Assembly (NCBI RefSeq): GCF_029028005.1
Contig: NZ_JAOTPO010000001.1
Coordinates: 310,001-374,000 of the forward strand
Length of the DNA: 64,000 nucleotides
Direction of reading: 5' to 3'
Source of the DNA: Alkalihalobacterium chitinilyticum
GTDB lineage: Bacteria > Bacillota > Bacilli > Bacillales > Bacillaceae_F
The notes under the pieces were generated by a model. The model saw only the letters and a program-made list of their open reading frames with translations. It made no database searches and had not been told where the DNA came from. The position numbers were made by a program, and so were the translations under genes. Numbering within the stretch: the stretch's first letter is position 1; each line of letters starts with the position of its first letter. Of the stretch, positions 58,705 through 64,000 are shown piece after piece.

Positions 58705-60552
58705 CTATCCTTTTATCTGAACATTATAATGCTTCAACCAGTGGTCCATTTGAATAAAATGAGCGATGAGCTGCGGACCTGTCATCAGTTGCCCGAACCA
58801 TGGCGTTTTAAATGAAGCTCCTCCACTTTCAGCAATTTCTCTCATTTTAGTACGATCAATTAAATCAAATAATGGAGAGTCGTTTTGACTAAGAATGTCG
58901 AGCATTTCCGTTTTTACTGCATTCGTATAATGTGGATTATGCGTTTTCGGATATGGGCTCTTTTTGCGATATAACACTTCATCCGGTAAAATTCCCTCGA
59001 GTGCTTTACGCAAAATCCCCTTTTCTAAACCATTTAATTGCTTCATTTCCCAAGGAATGTTCCATACGTATTCTACGAGACGATGGTCAGCAAACGGGAC
59101 ACGAACCTCTAGGCTGGCTCCCATACTCATTCGATCTTTACGATCGAGGAGCGTTGTCATAAACCAAATGATATTTAAATACGAAATTTCTCTTCTACGT
59201 GCTTCTTCTTTCGTATCTTCTTCAAATCTAGGTGTTTCTGCGATCGTTTCTTTATATCTTTCGTGAACGTAGGATTGTAGCTTTAATTTATTTTTCCACT
59301 TATCCTGCAGTAGTGCTTCTCTTTCTTGTGTAGAACGCATCCACGGAAATCCATCTAAATTCATCACTTCAGGCTTATGAAACCAAGGGTACCCGCCGAA
59401 GATTTCATCGGCGCATTCTCCAGATAAGCCGACCGTCACATCTTCTTTTATTTTTTCACAAAACCATAATAAACTCGAGTCAATATCAGCCATTCCAGGC
59501 AAATCACGTACTTCAACAGCTTTCTTTAAATAACCTGCGAGATCCTTCATTGAAATGACGTGATTCGTGTGTAACGTGCGAAATTCATTAGACACTTTTT
59601 CAATCCATGGACCATCTGCATTTGGCTGAAAATCATTGGCTTTAAAATATTTATCATTGTCGGCATAATCAATAGAATACGTTCGCAAGTCACCCTTGTT
59701 ATCGCGCTCAAACACATTAGCTGCTAGAGCTGTTAAAGCACTGGAGTCAATCCCTCCTGATAAGAACGTACACACTGGAACATCTGCTACTAATTGACGT
59801 TCGACAGTATCTGTTAACAACCAACGAACTTTTTCTGCTGTTTCATCGACATTATCGACATGCTCCTTACTTTTCAACTTCCAGTAGCGAGTAATTTTAG
59901 CCCCGTTGCGGTCATACAGCATTGCATGGGCTGGTCGAAGCTCTTCTATATCTGCGAACACCCCATGTCCCGGTGTACGTGATGGTCCTAAACCTAACAC
60001 TTCAGAAAGTCCGGTTTCATCCACTGTTGTTGATATGTCCCGATGAGCGAGAAGTGCTTTAATCTCAGACGCAAATAGCAATTTACCATTTTGAACAGAG
60101 TAAAATAATGGTTTGACACCGAGACGGTCACGGGCAAGAATTAAACTTTGATCGTGCTCGCTCCAAATGGCAAACGCGAAAATACCATTTAACTTTTCTA
60201 AGCAATGAAAGCCCCACTCTATATAAGAAGTTAAGAGAACCTCTGTATCGGAATGTCCCTTAAACGTATGTCCCCGTTGAAGCAGCTCTTTACGTAGATC
60301 TTCCGTATTGTATAATTCGCCATTATACACAATTGTATATGAACGATTTCCTTTCGTTCTGGTCATGGGTTGAATACCGCCTTCTGGATCGACAACAATA
60401 AGACGAGTATGTCCTAGCGCTGCATGATTAGAGCTCCAAATGTTAATATCATCAGGCCCTCGACGTGATAACGTCTTCGCCATTTTTTCAACTTCAGCCT
60501 GCTCTTTTACCATGTTTTGCTTCCAATCAATCCAACCAGTAATACCACACAT
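58705..60552 (-). CDS. asnO: Glutamine-hydrolysing asparagine synthetase, AsnO/YisO-like
   Basis: 615 aa. The N-terminal Ntn glutaminase starts at MCGITGW (catalytic Cys2) with RGPDD, YNGELYN and FKGHSDTEV. The C-terminal synthetase has PP-loop SGGIDSSAL (~260) and LSGECADEIFGGY. The size is nearest to the sporulation-associated AsnO (about 614 aa) rather than the larger AsnH. It converts aspartate, ATP and glutamine into asparagine and glutamate. Monocistronic, with GAGGG before the ATG; no T-box was seen in its leader. Confidence 0.9.
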   Translation of the reverse strand: MCGITGWIDWKQNMVKEQAEVEKMAKTLSRRGPDDINIWSSNHAALGHTRLIVVDPEGGIQPMTRTKGNRSYTIVYNGELYNTEDLRKELLQRGHTFKGHSDTEVLLTSYIEWGFHCLEKLNGIFAFAIWSEHDQSLILARDRLGVKPLFYSVQNGKLLFASEIKALLAHRDISTTVDETGLSEVLGLGPSRTPGHGVFADIEELRPAHAMLYDRNGAKITRYWKLKSKEHVDNVDETAEKVRWLLTDTVERQLVADVPVCTFLSGGIDSSALTALAANVFERDNKGDLRTYSIDYADNDKYFKANDFQPNADGPWIEKVSNEFRTLHTNHVISMKDLAGYLKKAVEVRDLPGMADIDSSLLWFCEKIKEDVTVGLSGECADEIFGGYPWFHKPEVMNLDGFPWMRSTQEREALLQDKWKNKLKLQSYVHERYKETIAETPRFEEDTKEEARRREISYLNIIWFMTTLLDRKDRMSMGASLEVRVPFADHRLVEYVWNIPWEMKQLNGLEKGILRKALEGILPDEVLYRKKSPYPKTHNPHYTNAVKTEMLDILSQNDSPLFDLIDRTKMREIAESGGASFKTPWFGQLMTGPQLIAHFIQMDHWLKHYNVQIKG

Positions 60553-60885
60553 CTATATCAACCCTCTTTCGGGAGTAATTTATTTAAATGGGTCCAATGC
60601 CCATATCCCATCGTATTCATAGTTATCGTAGATTGTTACTCTCCTATCACCTTGTATCCCCTTACACATCAATATTTTTATCTAGTATTCATGTAGAAGA
60701 GCGTTCGTTCAGCAATTAAAAAACCAGATGAAATTCAATAAGTCCTGGATGACCATGATTGAAGATCTTTCACCTGATTTAACTCATAGCTATGCATAAA
60801 ACGATCGATTTATCCTCATAATGAAAACATAATTTGAAAAATAGGGCTTCTTTCGTAATAGAGGCTTTTAAAGGAGTGAATAGAA
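60553..60885. other. Divergent region between asnO and sspH
   Basis: About 330 bp without a gene. It holds the asnO leader (promoter not resolved) and, near the right end, the sigma-G promoter for sspH. No T-box, riboswitch or repeat was recognised. Confidence 0.55.
60794..60823 (+). promoter_or_regulatory. Sigma-G promoter for sspH
   Basis: GCATA (60794-60798), exactly 18 nt, CATAATG (60817-60823) matches the sigma-G pattern GCATR-N18-CAnnnTA closely. Placed about 60 nt before the sspH start. Confidence 0.7.
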
Positions 60886-61065
60886 GTGAATTCTCAACGA
60901 GCGCAAGAGATTGTCGAGTCTATGAAGGATGTTCAAGTACTCTTTAATGGAACTCCGGTTATGATCCAACATGTCGACCATGACAATGACACTGCACGAG
61001 TGTACGAAAAAAGCCAACCTGAGCACGAGATGACAGTTCCCGTTCAGCAACTAATGGAACAATAA
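60886..61065 (+). CDS. sspH: Small acid-soluble spore protein H (SspH)
   Basis: Read directly from the DNA: GTG with AAAGGAG upstream, 59 aa, the SspH family length. RAQEIVESMKDVQVLFNGTPV, IQHVDHDNDTARVY and MTVPVQQLMEQ match the SspH pattern (RAKQI, VLY-G-PVWIQ-VDE, DMARVY, VPVSEL). These minor SASPs are made in the forespore late in sporulation under sigma-G, which fits the promoter found upstream. Monocistronic, with a shared bidirectional terminator. Confidence 0.9.
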   Translation: MNSQRAQEIVESMKDVQVLFNGTPVMIQHVDHDNDTARVYEKSQPEHEMTVPVQQLMEQ

Positions 61066-61110
61066 GCTTGTGACTCTAATTTTAAACTACATATCTATAT
61101 TTGGAACTAA

Positions 61111-61143
61111 AAAAGAGCTGACCTCGTGTGATCAGCTCTTCTT
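61111..61143. terminator. Bidirectional terminator between sspH and the phosphatase gene
   Basis: AAGAGCTGA / TCAGCTCTT with a 10-nt loop; A run on the left and T-rich right side serve both strands. Confidence 0.85.
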
Positions 61144-61611
61144 TAGATTTTCTTGTTTACATATGTATGAAAGTAATTTCTCACAACTCTTATTTACTAA
61201 TTCATATACTTCTTCGAAATTACCTGTATAGTACGGATCTGGAACATCAACAACATCACTTTCCGGAAGAAAATCAAGAAGCCTTGCAATTTCTCCTGTT
61301 TGCTCATGCTCTGCCATTGCGTTTAAGTTCCCTGCATTTTCCGCATCCATTGCAATGATATAATCATAGTTCTGTAAGTCCGGCTTTGTTACTTTTCGTG
61401 CCTTCATTCCACTATAATCAATTTTGTATTGGTCTAAGATGTTTCTCGTTCCCTCGTGCGGCGGTTTGCCAATATGCCAGTCTCCCGTTCCTGCCGAATC
61501 AATGTCAAATCGATCACTTAAGTTTGCTTCTTCTACTTTTTTCCGAAACACAGCTTCTGCCATCGGCGATCGGCAAATATTACCTAGACAAACGAATAAT
61601 ACTCTTACCAT
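61132..61611 (-). CDS. Low-molecular-weight protein-tyrosine phosphatase (YfkJ-like)
   Basis: 159 aa. The P-loop CLGNICRS (CX5R, residues 8-15) and the general-acid DPYY motif (VPDPYYTG, ~125-131) are intact; DSAGTGDWHIGKP is also typical. It dephosphorylates tyrosine- or possibly arginine-phosphorylated proteins in the cytosol. YfkJ of B. subtilis is a stress-related homologue, but the paralogue YwlE shares the same fold, so the physiological substrate is open. AAAGGAAG precedes the ATG. Confidence 0.9.
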   Translation of the reverse strand: MVRVLFVCLGNICRSPMAEAVFRKKVEEANLSDRFDIDSAGTGDWHIGKPPHEGTRNILDQYKIDYSGMKARKVTKPDLQNYDYIIAMDAENAGNLNAMAEHEQTGEIARLLDFLPESDVVDVPDPYYTGNFEEVYELVNKSCEKLLSYICKQENLKKS

Positions 61612-61735
61612 AGCTTCTCTTCCTTTCTAGATCACAAATCCATACCGTAAATGTTAGCGCAATTCATTAGGATAAGCAACGTCCTGTCAGTTCTTACAAT
61701 CGACTTAAATTTCGTAGTTTCTCTAACTGCATTAT

Positions 61736-61764
61736 AAAAAGACTGGCCCTTTTGAGTCAGTCTT
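61736..61764 (-). terminator. Terminator of the 94-aa ORF
   Basis: AAGACTG / CAGTCTT with a 12-nt loop and a T run on the minus strand. Confidence 0.72.
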
Positions 61765-61775
61765 CATTATATGAA

Positions 61776-62060
61776 TTATTCTGAAATAAAGATTTCTCTA
61801 TGACTTTCCTTTACTTTCGCCAAAACTGCTTCAATATTCGGGTACTCTTTACCAATACAGTATCGTTCTACATTACATAAACTATCTTCCTCACCTCGAA
61901 AAATTTGGACAATCTCTTCGATTCCCATCTTTTTCGTTTGAACGACTCCATCTACATAAACTGCATCATTATTTTCAAACTTTTCATAAATAACATGGAA
62001 ATTTGGCTTTGTCTCCCCAATAAAAAACTCTTTCGTTTCGACTAGATCATGAACGCGCAC
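61776..62060 (-). CDS. Unrecognised small protein
   Basis: 94 aa from GTG with AGGAAGTG upstream. It is rich in Glu and Lys with two Cys (NVERYCIGKE and DSLCN). Predicted beta strands lie in the first half (HVIYEKFENNDAVYVDGVVQ) and helices in the second. It has its own terminator, so it is a real gene. No family recognised. Confidence 0.6.
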   Translation of the reverse strand: MRVHDLVETKEFFIGETKPNFHVIYEKFENNDAVYVDGVVQTKKMGIEEIVQIFRGEEDSLCNVERYCIGKEYPNIEAVLAKVKESHREIFISE

Positions 62061-62239
62061 GTTCTCTTCACTTCCTATTCTAAAAATTTTATAGCACCTA
62101 CTAACTATACACCTTCGTCATACCATTTTTGAAAAACATTTGTGACCATTACTTTACAACATCTTGAAGGTTTCGTTCAATTTACGAGATAGAAACTATT
62201 CTAGGAAATCCAAACCAATTTTATACATAAAAATGGTTT

Positions 62240-62572
62240 TTACTTGTAAGTTTTTACATCAATAATCTCATCCAGTTGTAAATAGTTTTTTCCACCAAAT
62301 TGATCAATCAGGTGCAGTTTTCTTTCTTGTTCATTAAAATGATGAACCGTACCAACCATACAATGGTAGTCATAGTTTTCATAGTAAGTAAAAATAAGTG
62401 ATGCGTTATTTGCCATCCCTTCACAAATCTGTTCATTCATTTCTAACAGCTGTTGCTCATCAAGTTGAGGCTTTTTTTGATAAGTCAGCTCCTTTTTTAA
62501 CTCACGAAGTAAACCTACATGTTCTGGAAGCATCATCGCTGTCCACTTTATATTTCCACGATCTTTAATCAT
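62240..62572 (-). CDS. YolD-like protein
   Basis: 110 aa from the second ATG (GAGGAG 9 nt upstream). MIKDRGNIKWTAMMLPEHV is the standard opening of YolD proteins, and the small OB-like C-terminal part (GTVHHFNEQERKLHLID) fits. YolD genes sit next to Y-family polymerase genes of the UvrX/YqjW type and are thought to partner them, as UmuD-like subunits, in SOS mutagenesis. It is 14 nt from the uvrX gene on the same strand. Confidence 0.85.
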   Translation of the reverse strand: MIKDRGNIKWTAMMLPEHVGLLRELKKELTYQKKPQLDEQQLLEMNEQICEGMANNASLIFTYYENYDYHCMVGTVHHFNEQERKLHLIDQFGGKNYLQLDEIIDVKTYK

Positions 62573-62586
62573 GTATTTCATCTCCT

Positions 62587-63852
62587 CTACGCTTTATGAC
62601 CGCCAAGAAGCGTACAACGGTATTTAGCTGTACCCGCTTCCGTGTAAGAAACAGCTCGTAATAAGGCATCTGATCCATATTTATTTCGAATGGCATCCAT
62701 CGCATAACCTAATTCCTTTTTCCGAGGTTTCGCTGGATCCAGCAAACTGAGCTGAACATGAGCATCATCACAAACATTCGATAGCGCAATTGTAATTTGT
62801 CTTACCGTTTCTCCCCGATAATGCTTCTTCATTAAATGAAGACATGCTTCGTAAATATCCATAGTCAAGTTGGTCGGTTCATCAAGACTGACTGAGCGGT
62901 AAAAGCCGCCGCCATACTCTTCTTTACTGTAGCCAAGACCTAAACTTACGGTACGCCCTGCCTTACCAGCATTGCGAGCCCGTCTTGTCACTTCCTCACA
63001 CATTTCTAAAATGACACATTTAATATCTTCTCTCTCTTTATAATCACGAAGTAAAATTTGTCCTTTTGCAAAACTAATCTGCCCCTGCATAATCGGGGCG
63101 CCGAGCTCAGACAAATCGATCCCCCATGCATGGTAATACATTTGATTTCCCATAACACCAAACGCTTTCTCTAATCTTGTCACGTCATATTGTGCAAGCT
63201 GTCCGACAGTTCGAATCCCTAGACGATTTAAACGTTTTTCTAACCGCGAACCGATTCCCCACATCTCGCGCAACGGTAAGGGCCATAACTCATTTTGCAA
63301 ATCCTCAAAATCCCACTGGGCCACTCCCGTCTTTTTGGCTTTAATATCTAGACAGAGTTTGGACATAAGCATATTCGGACCAATCCCGATCGCACATGTT
63401 AAGCCAAAGTCTCTTAACATGTCTTGACGAATACGCTGCGCTAATTGTGAAGGTGATCCCCAAAGACGTTCCGTACCATCTACTTGAAGGAAGCTTTCAT
63501 CCACACTATAAACGTGAATGGCTTCGAATGGGACGTAGCGAGTAAAAAACTTTGTCAGTTCCACGGAAGTATCCAGATACATCGCCATTTGCGCATTAAC
63601 GAGCTGGATACGAGGATCATCCGGAATTTCAAATAACCGACTTCCCGTTTTAATTCCAAAGTCTTTTTTTAGTTTAGGTGTCGCTGCAAGCACAACACTT
63701 CCGGACCTTTCCGTATCAGCAACAACAGCTAAATAACACTCTAATGGATCAAGCCCTAGCGCTAACGCTGAACAACTGGCATAAAAACTTTTCATATCGA
63801 CACAAAGAATGCTGCGTTTTTCAATCGTTTCATACAATGGTTGCGGAACCAA
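62587..63852 (-). CDS. uvrX: Y-family DNA polymerase UvrX (YqjW-like)
   Basis: 421 aa. The start is taken as TTG with GAGGGGG 7 nt upstream. Catalytic acids are visible in the palm: ILCVDMKSFYASCSAL (Asp ~16) and VYSVDESFLQVDG (Asp/Glu ~127). The helix-hairpin-helix part (LGIRTVGQLAQYDV) and the little-finger domain follow. UvrX-type polymerases do translesion synthesis in SOS. Two LexA-like boxes upstream and YolD downstream support an SOS cassette; the C-terminus is complete. Confidence 0.9.
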   Translation of the reverse strand: MVPQPLYETIEKRSILCVDMKSFYASCSALALGLDPLECYLAVVADTERSGSVVLAATPKLKKDFGIKTGSRLFEIPDDPRIQLVNAQMAMYLDTSVELTKFFTRYVPFEAIHVYSVDESFLQVDGTERLWGSPSQLAQRIRQDMLRDFGLTCAIGIGPNMLMSKLCLDIKAKKTGVAQWDFEDLQNELWPLPLREMWGIGSRLEKRLNRLGIRTVGQLAQYDVTRLEKAFGVMGNQMYYHAWGIDLSELGAPIMQGQISFAKGQILLRDYKEREDIKCVILEMCEEVTRRARNAGKAGRTVSLGLGYSKEEYGGGFYRSVSLDEPTNLTMDIYEACLHLMKKHYRGETVRQITIALSNVCDDAHVQLSLLDPAKPRKKELGYAMDAIRNKYGSDALLRAVSYTEAGTAKYRCTLLGGHKA

Positions 63853-63869
63853 ATAAATCCCCCTCAAAA

Positions 63870-63883
63870 AGAACTTGTGTTCG
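63870..63883 (-). promoter_or_regulatory. LexA-like box 1
   Basis: AGAAC-TTGT-GTTCG, close to CGAAC-N4-GTTCG, directly before the uvrX leader. Confidence 0.6.
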
Positions 63884-63904
63884 TATTTTATTCTTCATTA
63901 TAAT

Positions 63905-63918
63905 CGAATATACGTTCG
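63905..63918 (-). promoter_or_regulatory. LexA box 2
   Basis: CGAATATACGTTCG matches CGAAC-N4-GTTCG at all but one position. SOS control of uvrX-yolD is expected. Confidence 0.82.
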
Positions 63919-64000
63919 TTTTTCAAATAGAAAATGTTTACAACGATCACTTCCTATGAATACGTCCTAACATTATTCGCAACGATAAATTGAAAGACAT

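Overview
The window looks like a chromosomal segment of a low-GC, endospore-forming member of the Bacillaceae, possibly an alkaliphile. The evidence is the sporulation genes (a CotF-type coat pair, SspH, CsgA, a sporulation-type asparagine synthetase), AGGAGG-type ribosome binding sites, Firmicute regulatory boxes (Zur, Fur, CodY, cre, LexA, sigma-G) and the AT-rich intergenic DNA. The species cannot be named from the sequence alone.

Layout. (1) 0-0.35 kb: the 3' end of a membrane protein gene. (2) 0.5-8.5 kb: a C30 carotenoid locus in two convergent operons. The plus operon encodes a CruF-type hydratase, an acyltransferase, a glycosyltransferase and a CrtP-like oxidoreductase. The minus operon encodes a second and a third CrtN-family enzyme and CrtM. 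Both promoters carry 11-bp tandem repeats resembling CarH/LitR (B12 photoreceptor) operators. (3) 8.7-15 kb: a purine permease behind a guanine-type riboswitch, a Tet(L)-like 14-helix exporter, a PC4-type protein, and a zinc-ribbon membrane protein with an HtrA-like protease. (4) 15.2-18 kb: a YcgR/YcgQ permease pair with a small TIR/TSD-bearing insertion upstream, and two coat genes.

(5) 18-29 kb is the most unusual part. It is a zinc-limitation island with five COG0523 GTPases (one YciC/ZagA-like, one with a seven-histidine run, one that has lost the CxCC motif), a FeoB-core permease without a G domain, a Cys-tailed flavoprotein, FolE2, a SufU paralogue and a zinc-free S14 protein. Five good and two degenerate Zur boxes lie in front of these genes. 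A perfect Fur box lies in front of an unrecognised ORF within the island.

(6) 29-37 kb: a hairpin-forming 52-bp tandem repeat, a phospholipase D-like protein and a complete oligopeptide ABC operon with a CodY-like box. (7) 37-43.5 kb: a cold-shock gene, a tiny new ORF, an M24 peptidase, an IS200/IS605-end-like structure, a PAS-GGDEF protein, PanE, a His-rich protein, an aberrant tRNA-like gene and CsgA. (8) 43.6-52.9 kb: a catabolic block with a TRAP transporter, acyl-CoA ligase, acyl-CoA dehydrogenase and thiolase, plus TetR and LuxR-type regulators; this suggests uptake and CoA-dependent degradation of an unidentified organic acid. (9) 53-64 kb: two GNAT proteins and a nitrilase (a split version of the YhcX arrangement), HxlR, a metallophosphoesterase, a second acyl-CoA ligase, AsnO-like, SspH, a low-molecular-weight phosphatase, and a YolD-UvrX SOS cassette with two LexA boxes.

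Several starts were moved to codons with proper ribosome binding sites. Three genes (the 57-aa ORF, SspH and a broken small ORF) were read directly from the DNA.
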